Shown here one piece after another: positions 1 to 11,489 of a DNA stretch of 64,000 nt (position 1 is its first letter; each line of letters begins with the position of its first letter). Made by a program: the position numbers and the translations under genes. The notes under the pieces were generated by a model. It searched no databases. It was given only the letters and a program-made list of their open reading frames with translations, and was not told where the DNA came from. This stretch comes from Cycas panzhihuaensis (lineage: Eukaryota > Cycadophyta). Location: contig CM041465.1 of the NCBI GenBank assembly GCA_023213395.1, forward strand, positions 169,391,741 through 169,455,740. The letters run 5' to 3'.

Positions 1-9
1 TTTAATCTA

Positions 10-686
10 GTGGAACATCGAAGACATTCAACTTCAAAGAACTTGCCAAGAAGTTCATAGAATTTGACAAAACCTTTGATACAAACTTTGTAGCCTCTGA
101 CTCTCTTCCAGATGCAGCCTTTGAGGTAGAAGAAGAAGTTTGCTACACAAAAAATCAAGGTCCCTCTTATGGCAGAGGAAATAACTGAGCAAGAGGAAGA
201 GGAAGAAATATGGAAAATCATCCACAAGGTCAATCAAACCCTCAATCACAACTTCAACAGTTTCAAGGCCAAGGGCCACCTCAACAAAGAGTAAGACAAT
301 CAGGTCAAACCAGTACTTCTTCAGGGACTGGTAATCAAACTATTATGTGTGATCAGTGTAACCATAAAGGACACTTAGCAAAAGATTGCAGAACTGCTAC
401 TTATAAGTTGGCCAAGTTCCAACCAAAACATGGAGCTCACAATGTTGAAGAAACTTGTGAAGAATCCTTTAGTGGTGCAGGTTTTATACAAGCACACATT
501 CAAAGAATTGAGGGATCTTCAACATCAAATGCCATTGACCAACCAAAGAGATACTTTGAAGCTTGGTGTAGATATATCACTTGTGAATTCCCTTCACCAA
601 TGCTAAGCCCTATTGGAATTGCCAATAGTGTGGCTTCAATCGATGGACAATGGATCATGGACATAGGAGCAACTCAACATATGACA
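10..686 (+). pseudogene. copia-1 gag C-terminal part and protease start
   Basis: Gag packages element RNA into cytoplasmic virus-like particles. The frame runs from about base 10, with a TGA at 187-189 where a Gly/Arg-rich stretch (RGNN then ARGRGR) continues. A Gln/Pro-rich linker follows, then an intact CX2CX4HX4C zinc knuckle at 348-389 (CDQCNHKGHLAKDC). The protease begins near 650 with WIMDIGATQHMT, where the usual catalytic D-S/T-G reads D-I-G. The same segment of copia-2 (12.8-13.6 kb, minus strand) aligns well but has a His-to-Tyr change in its knuckle. Confident as a copia gag-protease relic. Confidence 0.88.
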
Positions 687-699
687 TGAAATCGTAGTC

Positions 700-2266
700 T
701 ATATCAAACATTTAACTCAAATGTTCATGGAGTTGTTCACATGGCTGATAAATCATAACAACCTGTTGAAGGAATTAACAACATTCGCTTGAAACTCCCA
801 GGCTTAGAAGATTTTACATTGCTTGATGTTTTATACATACCCAATCTCAAACAGAACCTACTCTCTTTATCCACACTTATTTCTCGTGGATTTGATCCGA
901 TCAGAATGAATGACTAGACTCTTAAGGTCATTCACCCTCTAACTAATCAGGTGGTTTTGACTGGACATCTCTCTAGCAAACTCTTTCGACTGAATGACTC
1001 TCCATCTTCTGAAGCCCATTGTGCCCAAAGCTCTTATGCCGATGAAGAATTTGTATTTAATTCCATCTTAATCCATCCAACGTTGTCACTAGAAGCTCTT
1101 TGGTATGCTCATATGGGCCATGTTTACATTGATAGACTTAGAGATCTTTCTAATACTCTTCCAAACCTTCCAAAGTTTTCCTCTAAGCCCTTTAAAAGTG
1201 AAGCTTGTATCATTGCCAAATCTCATGGACAACCCTTTCCCAAAAGTCAGTGGAAATTAAGCCATCCATTACAATTGGTACACTCTGATTTATGCGGGTC
1301 AATGCCTATTCCTTCACTAAAGGGCAAGCCATATTACATCTCTTTCATTAATGATTTCACTAGAAAAGTATGGGTAGCTTTTCTACACAAGAAAGATGAA
1401 GCATTCCATATATTGAAGGAATTCAAAGCCCTCACTGAAAAGAGTCAGGTTATCAACTCAAATGTCTTTAAACTGATAATGGTGGCAAATATACCTCACA
1501 TGAGTTTGAAAGCAACCTTCGAGATAATGGCATCAAGCATCAAACAACAGTAGCAGGTACCCCACAACAAAATGGAGTTACCGAGTGTATGAACAGGATA
1601 ATCATGAATATGGCTCGTGCTATGTTAATATATAAAAATATACCTGCCTATCTATGGGTTGAAGTAATCTGAACAGCCATTTATTATATCAATGCTATTA
1701 GCCCATCAAAGGAAGTACAATCACCTAATGAAAAGTGGTCAGGACAAGCCCCCATTGTTTACTACTTTAGAATTTTTGGCTCTACATGCTATGCCCATAT
1801 TCTAGATACAGATAGAAATAAACTCTAGCCAAGGGCACTTAAAGGCATCTTTGTTAGATACCCTATGGATAAGAAAGGGTATAAGGTCTTTATACCTTCA
1901 CAATGAAAAATCATCGTTACCAGAGATGTCGTTTTTGTGGAGACAGAGGATCAGTTACTTAAATTAGACTCTATAGTACCCTCACACTACTACAATAATG
2001 TCATCAAGTATGATGTTCAAATTCCAAAATTTGAGGGGGGGGACAGACATAAATTACTCCAAGTGTTGGAAGCTGACAATAGAGCCTTGGAGGATACAAG
2101 TTGTGACTCTGAACCAATGAGTGCACATCCAGCACCATCTTTTGAAGATAACAGAGTTGACAAAGGCAAAGCCATTATAGAAGAACGATCCTCTCCACCT
2201 TCAATTGACAAAGGCCAAATAGTGGTAGAAGGACCATCTTCCTCAGGCACATTAACATCCTCCTAA
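700..2266 (+). pseudogene. copia-1 protease end, GAG-pre-integrase and integrase
   Basis: Integrase inserts the element cDNA into chromosomes. The N-terminal zinc-binding part is at ~1100-1220 (LWYAHMGH; then SEACIIAK, in which the first Cys of the usual CxxC reads Ser). The first catalytic Asp is in HSDLCG near 1285. The frame shifts near 1478; in the new frame the second Asp region and TPQQNGVTE with the catalytic Glu (about 1555-1590) are still readable. Stops interrupt it near 1670 and 1827. The tail after ~1930 is an acidic, Ser-rich spacer leading to RT. All three catalytic residues are traceable but not in one frame. Confidence 0.85.
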
Positions 2267-2419
2267 CAAAATAATCATTTTAATGAATATGATGAGAACT
2301 AAGAAGTTGGGGAAATGAGGACATCATTCCTAACTCGAGGATCTCGAGAAGCCCTCCAGCTCAATAAGGACATATGACCAGATGAGGTGGGAAAAACTAG
2401 CACTTGAAGTGCCCATAGA

Positions 2420-3985
2420 GTAAGGATGCATGAATCATTATATACTAAGCTTGAACCAGCAAAATTGCACCTTACTCTTAATGAAGAGCCCTTAACGTAC
2501 CAAGAAGCTGTAAAGCATGCAGCTTGGAGAAACGCCATGAATGAAGAGTACCAATCTCTTATTAAGAATAGTACATGGGAGCTCGTTGATCTACCACTTG
2601 GCAAAAAGGTAGTTCAAAATAAATGGGTGTTCAAAAACAAATATAGATTAGACAGCACCTTTGAAAAACACAAGGTGAGGTTGGTAGCTAAAGGATTTAC
2701 ACAAAGGGAAGGCATTAACTACACTGAAGTCTTTGCACCTACAACTAAGTGGCCTACAATTAGAACTCTTGTGGCCTTGGCTGCTCAACAGAGTTGGAAA
2801 ATCCACCAACTCGATATTAAGACTGTGTTTCTCAATGGAGATCTTGAAGAAGAAATTTACATGGCTCAGCCAGAAGGATATGAGATCGAAGGTTAAGAGC
2901 ATAAGTTTTGCAGGCTCAGAAAGTCCTTGTATGGCCTTAAACAAGCCCCTTGTGCTTGGTTTGCCAAGTTGTCTAAAAGGATGAGGTAACTTGGATACGA
3001 GGTTTGTGACTATCAAGATATTGATGCAACGTTATTCATCAAGTGCCATAAAGATAAAGTCACTTATCTTATAATCTTTGTGGATGACATGCTAGTAATG
3101 GGTAATAGTGAACAGGCAATAAGCTATCTGAAAAAGGACCTTAGCAAAACGTTCGAATTGTCTAACCTCAGTTTGATAAAATATTACTTAGGAATTGAAG
3201 TAACACAAAAGAATAGAAAAATTTTCCTCTCCCAAGAAAAATACATCAACGATCTTCTAACTAAGTTTCAGTTAGAAGATGCTTGACCAATGATGTTACC
3301 TATGGATCCTAACACCAAACTCTCAGCTGAAGGTGACACTAGGGAGGTAGACGCAACACTCTACAGGAAACTTGTATGTAGTCTCATCTACACTACCAAT
3401 ATAAGGCAATATATTATACACTATATTGGTATTCTTACTCGTTACATGACAAATCCTAAGCAGAATCATTGGTAGGCAGCAGTGCGAGTGTTGAGATACC
3501 TTAAGACGACCAACAAATATGGTCTGTTATATAAACCTAATTCAAACTTTAAACTTTCTACATACATAGACTCAGACTTTGCAGGAGATAAAGATATAGG
3601 AAGATCTACGTCTGGGTATGTAATGTTTCTTAGAACAGCACCAATATCATAGAGATCTAGACAGTAGAAGATAGTTGCAGATTCAACTGCTGAAGCTGAA
3701 TATATTGCTACTTCTGAGACCAATAAAGAGGTGATATCGCTGAGAAAATTGTTAAAAACATTGAATATCACCCAAACAAGTCCTATGAGTCTTTATGTGG
3801 ATAATCAATCAGCAATTTGCATGGCAAAAAATCCTGTATTTCATGATCATACTAAATACATAAGTACGCAAGTCCACAAGATTAGGGAACTTATTCATGA
3901 TGGCACAATTCAATTAGATTACTGCCACATAGCAAATTAAGTGGATGATATCTTCACCAAACTGCTGCAAAAGGTGAAGTTTGAA
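2420..3985 (+). pseudogene. copia-1 reverse transcriptase and RNase H
   Basis: RT copies the RNA and RNase H removes the RNA strand. The RT start is recognised by WRNAMNEEYQSL and NKWVFKNKYR (2520-2650), then QLDIKTVFLNGDLEEEIYM (2805-2865). After a stop and shift near 2895 the catalytic box reads FVDDM at 3077-3091, the copia form of YVDDM. RNase H follows (DNQSAICMAKNP at ~3800, HTKYI at ~3850) and ends with a VDDIFTKLL motif near 3941-3967. Breaks occur at about 2894, 2990, 3285 and 3473, among others. Confidence 0.9.
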
Positions 3986-4063
3986 CAGTTCTAAAGGCAG
4001 CTCGGCCTTAGGGCCTCAATCTTCGATTAATCAAAGAAGATGGCAACAGGATCATCATACTCT

Positions 4064-4215
4064 ATTCTCTTCATGAAAATCCCTTGTGGGCGCAGAAGAA
4101 TAAGAGTAAGTCTCTGCTCTATCCTCTTTGTGAAAACCCCATGTGGGCACAGAAGGATAAGGGTTGTACTTATTTTGGAAAATCAGAACCTATGAAAACC
4201 CAAAAGGGCATAGGG
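4064..4215 (+). repeat. ~57-60-bp tandem repeat in the 3' untranslated part of copia-1
   Basis: Two clear units begin at 4064 and 4121. Both contain a CTTCATGAAAA/CTTTGTGAAAA block followed by TGTGGGCxCAGAAGxATAAG. A third, partial unit (TATGAAAACCCAAAAGGGCA) lies near 4186-4215. The same repeats occur inverted in copia-2 at about 9340-9500, so they belong to the family and predate both insertions. Position between the RNase H end and the PPT suggests a structural or packaging role, but that is inference. Confidence 0.75.
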
Positions 4216-4462
4216 GATGACCAAACAGTATATGGAGACTTATCAAATTAAGCTGCACATTTAAGCTACTTGGCTATCAAGCTACATCAAAGAGCCACCT
4301 TAGCCATTTGATTTATAAAAGGGGCTATAGATCTTAGAAAGTTCGTGGGTTTTTATTCCCGATGAGGGTTTTCCCACAAAAGTGTCATTTAGAATTTCAT
4401 TGTAATAATGAGGCTCAAATAAAGACCTCATAGAATAGATTTTCTAAAAATGACCTTCCACC

Positions 4463-4476
4463 ATTAAGGGGGTGAT
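4463..4476 (+). other. copia-1 polypurine tract
   Basis: ATTAAGGGGGTGAT immediately precedes the 3' LTR and resembles the common copia plus-strand primer AAGGGGGAGAT. Confidence 0.8.
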
Positions 4477-4788
4477 TGAAAGAGGTTAATATATCAAGGT
4501 CATTTGTGTAGATTAATTATGTGACCTTAGGATATATTATTAGCATTAGTCTCTTAATGAAATGTACTTTATGTGCATTTAGATATAATTTTGGGTTCAT
4601 ATCATTAGGCAGGAAAATCCTAACCCTAATGCTCACCCTCAATAATAAAAGGAGAAATCTCAAGGAGGGAGTCATTATTCATTCTCACCTCCAAGATTGC
4701 TCTCGTATCTTGTTTCATCTTCATTTTCATTCTCCATTGCCATTGTGTGCATGTGAGTGATTTATCTCCTAGATCCATCATTCCTTCA
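4477..4788 (+). repeat. copia-1 3' LTR (312 bp)
   Basis: Starts TGAAAGAGGTTAAT and ends ...CCATCATTCCTTCA, with the canonical TG...CA ends. It matches, in inverse orientation, both LTRs of copia-2 (8761-9071 and 16014-16324), which fixes its limits. It contains the AATAATAAAAGG block conserved in all three copies. Confidence 0.9.
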
Positions 4789-5854
4789 CTCTCTTCTCTA
4801 TATCAAACTCCTATAAACCCTACAAACAGTTCAACTTCAGTCAAGATTTTTGTAAGGAAAACCAAGAAATAACACAAAAACAAGTACAAAAAATAATGAA
4901 GATATCATAGATAGGGTATAATATGATAAGTAATCATTTGAAAAGCCAAGAAGGAGTGATAGAAAACCATTACTAAACTTATCATAAAAGAGTTAGAGTT
5001 TAGATTGAAGACTTACAGAAGATAAACATTTTAGCAAGCAATAAAAATAGAGTTAAATAATAATATTATTAATATCAATATCTCCAAGTCTCTTTCTTCT
5101 TAATTCCCTCTTTTTCTACTTTCTCCTTACTAAAGGATGCAATAACTATTCCCTTCTGATCTGTCTAGGGGTCTTCAAGTGAAGAAGAATGTGATAACAC
5201 ATGTAGAACTAGAAAGAAAATATCATATTTAACTAAAACATTTGCATGCATGATAGTAAAAAATGCGATTTCTTTTATAAAATATGATCAGTCGTGTTTT
5301 ATGAAGGCTGAAAAATGTAATTTTATATATAAAATGCAATTGATTATATTTAATAAATAAAAATATGTTATTGGTAATTAAAAAAATGTAAAGAAATATG
5401 GAATAAAAATTTTAAAAACAAACTTTAAAAAGACTGAAATAAAATGACTCTATTAGAGATAAAAGTAGCCCCAAAAAAGTGATGAATTAAGCACAAGCCT
5501 AAATAGTATTAAAAATTGATAGTCTTTGAATAAAATAAAGAGGAAAGAATGGAAATAAAGGAAATTTTAAAAGTAAAAAGTAGATCAGAATTATTTAGAG
5601 AAAGATTTTATTACTATGGTTTCATTCATTGGCATATAGAAGATATCAAAATACACATCATTATCCAAATATCAATTATCATCTAGAATTTATATTCCAA
5701 TTCATCAAAATCATATCAAATTTAATTAAAAATATAACATGGTATTGTAAACATCGAATACAATCTTATTTAACAAGTAAATACACCTATGATCAAGCAA
5801 ATTAATTAATAAGATAGATGAAAATCAATCAATGGTAGATTTTGCTGAAATACC
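4789..5854. other. AT-rich interval without a recognisable gene
   Basis: No coding motif was found on either strand. It lies between copia-1 and the first readable reverse transcriptase of gypsy-1, where the gag and protease of gypsy-1 would be expected. It may be their fully decayed remains or unrelated DNA. Long A-rich and T-rich runs dominate. Confidence 0.6.
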
Positions 5855-6141
5855 TACAAGTATAACCATGAGTAAAAGATTGAAATAAAGAGGTTGGTAA
5901 ACAAACTCCTTGATAATAGCATAATTACCACATGTAAAAGTCTATATACATCTCTTGTAGCCCTCATATATAAGAAGGATGGGTTTTTAAGGATGGCCAT
6001 TACTTATCAAGCACTCAACAAGATAATGATAAGGAATACGTATCCCATTCAATTAATGGATTACGAGCTACATGGAACTAAGTTTTTTTCTAGAAATTGA
6101 TCTTCACTTAAGGTATTACTAGATACCTATTCAACATTACC
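5855..6141 (+). pseudogene. gypsy-1 reverse transcriptase, N-terminal part (truncated by gypsy-2)
   Basis: Readable as the start of a Ty3/gypsy RT: IKRLVNKLLDNSIITTCKS, then YKKDGFLRMAITYQALNKI (for KKDGxWRMCxDYRALNKI), IRNTYPI, and HGTKFFSRN near 6075-6100. A shift near 6097 leads to an EIDLHLRYY version of the xIDLRSGYH box. The frame stops at 6141 because gypsy-2 is inserted there. The next RT boxes resume at 20538, after the second copy of the TTACC TSD. Very decayed, but the box order is unambiguous. Confidence 0.85.
6137..6141. other. TSD of gypsy-2, left copy (TTACC)
   Basis: TTACC here and TTACC at 20533-20537 flank the gypsy-2 LTRs. Removing one copy and the element brings the two halves of the gypsy-1 RT together. 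Confidence 0.85.
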
Positions 6142-7215
6142 TAATCCATTTTTGAATCTTTAATTTCATAATACTCTTTAAAATGAGTATAAAAGGCTTT
6201 CTTAATATTTATTTTTCACATTTCTAACCTTCATTTGGCAGAAAAATGTTATTTAGAGGCTTAAATATTAGAAAAAATGAAATTCTGGTATAACATATCC
6301 TTACCAATAGTGTAACCTAAAGACCTATCAATGTAATCTAAAGACCTGTTGGTGCAACCTGAAGACCTGTCGATACAATCTGAAGACCTATTGGCGCAAC
6401 TCAAAAACAGAAAAACTAGAAAAAACAAATGGAAATGTAGGATTTTGATAGACGAAATAAATTTTGTTTGACATAAAAATTTATGAAGATTATGTGACAT
6501 ATGTCCTCTCTCATTAGAAGAAAGAAAAAGAGATTTTAATGGATTTAAATCTGTTTTACCAACCAATCAAAATGAAGGAAACTAAAAAACTATTTTGAGA
6601 AGAAAATGGACATAGTAGGGTTTAAATCCACCTAGATTCATTTAGAAATTGATGAAGGTGTACTCAACATTTTATAGACATAGCTAAAGGAGTGAGAAGA
6701 TGTAAGAAATAACCCAGAGTAGCTTCCTAAAGAAGAAAAATAGCTCTAAAATAAAAGATTGCGTAGCCAAAGAAGGAGAAATAGAAGTGCAGTAGAGAAA
6801 AATCCATACGTGGGACTTTGGTAACAACCTAGATTCATCTGTGAAGTGTTGAAGAGTCCAAGAAAGACTCAAATATAGCTAAAACAGAAAAAATTATAGC
6901 TGTAGTAATCCAAGAAAGATGCCTAGGCAGAAAACTTCTCTAAATAGGGGTTTATAATTAAATGATAGTCAAAACTCCTTACAAAAATCACTAGAAGAGA
7001 TACTGGAGAATGTACAATAGTCCAGAACACTCCCAATACACTTTTTTATGCTACCAAATTATTGTAACAATCTATTCATGCTCAGTGGAAAGTAAAATAT
7101 ATAATTTTATAAGAAAAATCAAATTATTTTCAAATATAATATAACATTATTATATATTATTTTGAATTTATTTCAATTGGACTAAGTTTTTACTTTTCCA
7201 TTTAAATTCAAATTA
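6142..7215 (+). repeat. gypsy-2 5' LTR (~1074 bp)
   Basis: Aligns along its length with 19466-20532. It begins TAATCC (TAAACC in the 3' copy) where TG is expected, and ends CAAATTA (CAGATCA in the 3' copy), so TG...CA ends decayed by transitions are inferred. The ends were placed using the 5-bp TSD. The LTR carries a 21-bp minisatellite at 6310-6397. The U3/R/U5 limits cannot be set from sequence alone. Confidence 0.85.
6310..6397 (+). repeat. 21-bp minisatellite in the gypsy-2 5' LTR
   Basis: About four units of the form GTGCAACCTGAAGACCTATTG with transition differences. The matching place in the 3' LTR (19636-19690) has only about two and a half units. Confidence 0.8.
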
Positions 7216-7222
7216 ATATTTT

Positions 7223-7234
7223 TGGTATCAGAGC
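7223..7234 (+). other. gypsy-2 primer-binding site, initiator-Met type
   Basis: TGGTATCAGAGC, complementary to the 3' end of plant initiator tRNA-Met, seven bases after the inferred LTR end. It primes minus-strand DNA synthesis. Confidence 0.92.
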
Positions 7235-7401
7235 TCAGTCTTTAAAACCCTAGAGAATTTAGGGATTTTTGAAGAAAAAGAGAGAAAAGCCCTTTTTATT
7301 TTAGTTGTGCAAAAGTTTTTATGAAAACTAAGTTTTAATATTTATTAATTGGTGAGCCTTTGACAGAACTACTTGAGAGAGAGGGTAGACAAAGAAGGAA
7401 A

Positions 7402-8760
7402 ATGGCTGAGCTGGAGCAAGAGATGGAGGTAAGGTTCATGAAAATATAGTGAAATCTTGACATACTAACTTAGCTTGTAATGCAACTAGTCTCTTAATAA
7501 GGTGTAACTTTTTCAATAGTCAAAGGCAAAAAGAAGGAAGAAGATGAACTAGAAATAAATAAAGAAACTATAGAAGACCAATAATCTAAAGAGGAAGAAG
7601 ATGAGAGTCCATCAGTAATAGAACTTTCATTCAAGGTAAAGGCAAAAATTAAATTATCCATCTATGATGGAACCTTAGATGCTGAAAAGTTAAATAGTTG
7701 GTTGGACAAATTGGAAATAATTTTTTTCATTTATGGGTATAAAAACTAGTAGAAGATTACTTGTACTATGTTAAAATTATTTAAGCATATATTAGTTTAG
7801 TGGAATGCATACCTTAAATCCCATAATGTAACTAAAATCAAATGGTAGCGATTTAAAATCCTCATAAAGAAGAAATTGTACCCTATTGGGTATGAAGAGC
7901 AGTAGAGGATTAAATGGTAGTATTACTAATAGGAAAGAGGCTAAAATATCCAAGACTACACAATAGAATTTCAAAAGTAAGTTATTGTATTGGGCATCTT
8001 TTTACTAGGTAAAGACATCATAATAAAGTATATTGGAGGGTTGCACTAGCATATTTAGTAAGAACTTTAACTGTTTAAAATTAAATTTCTCAATAAAGCC
8101 AATAAGAAAGCAATCACCATAGAGAAATAGGACAAGAAGGTGTACATTGAAAGAAGAAGGTTTGCACCTTAAGAAGGTAGTAACAAAGCTACCTAAGGAA
8201 AGAAGTTTCCAAGTAAAGTTGGATAATAATCGATTGGGGGTTTTGGTAAGAAGAAACAAGCCAATACCACTCAAATCAAAGTCTCTTGCATGCGTTGAAA
8301 ATGAGTGGGTGATTGTTGGTTCTTACATCCAGAGAAGTATGCTAAGAATAAGGGAAAGGATAAATCCAAAACTAAAGGTAAAACTTTACTTAACTTTGTA
8401 GGTGATGAAGATGTTTGTGGTACTAGAGGGGCCAATGAGAAGTTAATACTTATGGACAATGTAGAGCTAAAAAATATCCTATAGTAAGTTGATCTGGAGA
8501 TTAGAGAGAAGATCTTCATGGTAAGAATCCAAGTGAAGCAAAGCATGGTTTATGCCATCTTTGATGGAGGAAGCCAAAAGAACTTAATCTTAGAGGTATT
8601 GGTAAAGAAGCTGGGATTAAAAATACATGCACATCTAAAACCATATCCTCTTGGATGGCTGTAAAAAGACTCAGAGCTGCAGGTTACTCATCAATGTAAG
8701 TTTAAATTTACAATTTCTAAAAGATTCATTAATGAAGTTGAATATGAGGTAGTTCCTTTA
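7402..8760 (+). pseudogene. gypsy-2 gag and protease (first part)
   Basis: The first plausible start is the ATG at 7402, followed by an acidic N-terminus. The retrotransposon gag domain is readable at ~7640-8100 (YDGTLDAEKLNSWLDKLE, then a Trp-rich region and YPIGYEEQ), homologous to the gag of gypsy-3. The zinc knuckle near 8285-8325 is damaged. The protease active site reads DGGS at 8563-8574 (IFDGGSQKNLI) in place of D-S/T-G. The frame is cut by copia-2 after base 8760 and resumes at 16325. Many internal TAG stops show that it is dead. Confidence 0.88.
8756..8760. other. TSD of copia-2, left copy (CTTTA)
   Basis: CTTTA here against CTTTG at 16325-16329, one transition apart. Dropping one copy restores the reading of gypsy-2 from EVVPL to DVYQVV, matching gypsy-3. 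Confidence 0.85.
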
Positions 8761-9071
8761 TGAAGGAAAGATTGATATGAGGAATAAATCACTCACATGT
8801 ACACAATGGCAATGGAGAATGAAAAAGAAATGAAACAAGATATGAGAGCAAGCTTGAAGGTGAGAATGAATAATAACTCCCTCCTTAAGATTTCTCCTTT
8901 TATTATTGAGGGTGAGCATTAGGGTTAGGATATTCTTGCTTAATGACATGAACCTAAAATTACATCTAAATGCACATAAAGTATATTACATTAAGAGATT
9001 AAAGTTAACAATATATCATAAGGTTATATAATTAATCTACACAAATGACCTTAATATATTAACCTCTTTTA
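8761..9071 (-). repeat. copia-2 3' LTR (311 bp)
   Basis: Plus-strand start TGAAGGAAAG; its far end AACCTCTTTTA is the complement of TAAAAGAGGTT, where the other copies have TGAAAGAGG, so the terminal TG has become TA. The matching PPT lies just beyond, at 9072-9085. Confidence 0.9.
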
Positions 9072-9085
9072 ATCCCCTCCTTAAT
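9072..9085 (-). other. copia-2 polypurine tract
   Basis: On the minus strand it reads approximately ATTAAGGAGGGGAT, directly before the 3' LTR, and corresponds to the PPT of copia-1. Confidence 0.75.
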
Positions 9086-9579
9086 GATGGAAGGTTATTT
9101 TTGAGAAAATCTATTCTATGAGGTCTTTATTTGAGCCTCATTATTACAATGAAATTCTAAATGACACTTTTGTGGAAAAATCCTCATAGAGAATAAAAAC
9201 CCACAAACTTTCTAAGATCTATAGCCCCTTTTATGAATCAAAATGGCTAAGGTGGCTCTTTGATGTAGCCTAATAACCAAGTAGCTTAAATGTGCATCTT
9301 AATCTGCTGAGTCTCCATATACCATTTGGTCATCCCCTATGCCCTTTGGGGTTTTTACAGGTTTTGATTTTCTAATACTAGTACAAACCTTATCCTTCTG
9401 TGCCCACATGGGATTTTCACAAATAGAATAGAGCATAAACTTACTCTTATTCTTCTACACCCACAAGGGGTTTTCATAAAGAGAATAGAGTATGATAATC
9501 CTATCACCATCTTCTTTAATGAGTCAAAGATGGAGGCCCTAAGGCTGAGCTACCTTTGAAATTATTCAAACTTCACCTT

Positions 9580-11130
9580 TTACAGCTATTTGGTAAAGAT
9601 ATCAGTCACTTGATCTGTTGTTGGGCAGTATTCTAGTTGAATTGTGTCATCATAAATAAGTTCTCTAATCTTGTAGACTTTTGTACTTTTATATTTGCTA
9701 TGATCATGAAATACAAGAATTTTTGCCATGCAAATTGCTAATTAATTATATATATGAAGACTCATAGGACTTGTTTGGGTGATATTTAATGTTTCTAATA
9801 CTTTTGTTGGCTATATCACCTCCTTACTAGTCTAAGAAGTAGTAATGTATTCAAATTTAGTAGTTGAATTTGCAACTATCTTCTACTGTCTAGATCTCTA
9901 TGATATTAGTGCTGTTCCAAAAAATGTTACATACCCAGACATAGATCTTCTTGTATCTTTATTTCTTGCAAAGTCTAAGTCTGTGTATGCAGAAAGCTTT
10001 AACTCTGAATTAGGTTCATATAATAGACCATATTTGCTAGTCGTCTTAAGGTATCTTAACACTTACACTACTGCCTGTTAATGATTCTGCCTAAGATTTA
10101 TCATATAACGAGCAAGAATTCTAATATAGTATGCAATATCTGGCCTTGTATTAGTAGTGCAGATGAGACTACCTATAAGTTTCCTATAGAGTGTTGTGTC
10201 TACCTCCCTAGTGTCACCTTCAACTGAGAGTTTAGTATTAGGGTCCATAGGTAACATCACTAATTGAGTATCTTCTAACTGAAACTTGGTTAGAAGATCG
10301 TTGATGTATTTTTCTTTGGAGATAAAACTTTTTCTATTATTTTATGTTACATTAATTCCTAAGTAATATTTTATCAAATTGAAATTAGACAATTTGAATG
10401 TTTTGCCAAGGTCTTTTTTTAGCTAGCTTATTACCTATTCACTATTACCCATTACTAGCATATCATCCATAAAGATTATAAGATAAGTGATTTTATCCTT
10501 ATGGTGCTTGATGAACAATGTTGCATTAATATCTTAGTAGTCACAAACCTCATATCCAAGTTACCTCATTCTTTCAAACAACTTTGTAAACTAAGAACGA
10601 TGGACTTGTTTAAGGCTGTATAAGGACTTTCTGAGCCTGCAAACCTTATGCTCTTAACCTTTGATCTTATATCCTTTTTACTGAGCCACGCAAATTTCTT
10701 CTTCAAGATCTCTATTGAGAAACACAGTCTTAATATTGAGTTGGTGGATTTTCCAACCCTATTGAGCAGCCAAGGCTATAAGAGTTCTAATTGTAGGCCA
10801 CTTAGTTATAGGTGTAAAGACTTTAGTGTAGTCAATGCCTTCCCTTTATATAAATCCTTTAGCTACCAACCTCATCTTATATTTTTCAAGGGTGTTTTCT
10901 GATCTATATTTGTTTTTAAACATCCATTTATTTTAAACTACCTTTCTGCCAAGTGGTAGATTAATGAGCTTCCATGTACTGTTCTCGATAAGAGATTGGT
11001 ACTCTTCATTCATGGCATTTCTCCAAACTATATATTTTACAGCTTCTTGGTATATTAAGGGCTCTTCATTAAGAGTATGATGTAGTTCTATTGGTTTAAA
11101 CTCAGTATATAATGATTCTTACATCCTTGC
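9580..11130 (-). pseudogene. copia-2 reverse transcriptase and RNase H
   Basis: Minus-strand homologue of 2420-3985 in copia-1. Readable landmarks are the RT start (~11100-10950), the QLDIKT..LNGDLEEE-like box (~10700), the ..DDM box near 10455-10475, MMLPMDPNTKLSVEGDTREVD at 10260-10200, and the RNase H end near 9590-9700. It is split into short open pieces by stops and shifts. Open frames on the opposite strand here (for example 9845-10081 and 10648-10902) are mirror images and not genes. Confidence 0.85.
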
Positions 11131-11489
11131 TCTATGAACAATTTAAGTGCCAGTTTTACCTACCTCATTTGGCTGTATGTCCTTATTGAGATGGCGGGCT
11201 TCTTGCGATCCTCGAGTTGGGAATGAGGTCCTTATTTTCTCAACTTTTTGGTTCTTATCTTATTTATTAAAATGATTATTTTATGAGGAGGATGTTGATG
11301 TGCCTGAAGAAGATAGTCCTTCTACCACTATTTTGCCTTTGACGACTGAAGGTGGAGAGGATGATTCTTCTATAATAGCTTTGTCTTTGTCAACTCTATT
11401 ATCTTCAAAGAATGGTGCTGGATGTATACTCATTGGTTCAGAGTCATACCTTGTATTCTCTAAGGCTCTATTATCAGCTTCTAATATTT

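Larger units (their letters stand above)
1..4788 (+). mobile_element. copia-1: Ty1/copia retrotransposon, 5' part outside the window
   Basis: The order gag zinc knuckle, aspartic protease, integrase, reverse transcriptase (RT), RNase H, polypurine tract (PPT), LTR is the copia order. The window opens inside gag. By comparison with its full-length relative copia-2 (8761-16324, opposite strand), about 2.5 kb of leader and gag plus a ~310-bp 5' LTR lie to the left of the window. The polyprotein is broken by many stops and several frameshifts, so the copy is dead. The 3' LTR ends in CA at 4788. The element's TSD cannot be checked because its other end is missing. Confidence 0.93.

Noticed and set aside
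9845-10902. Plus-strand open frames within copia-2
   Set aside because: They are antisense to the copia-2 RT and RNase H. The minus strand carries the recognisable motifs.
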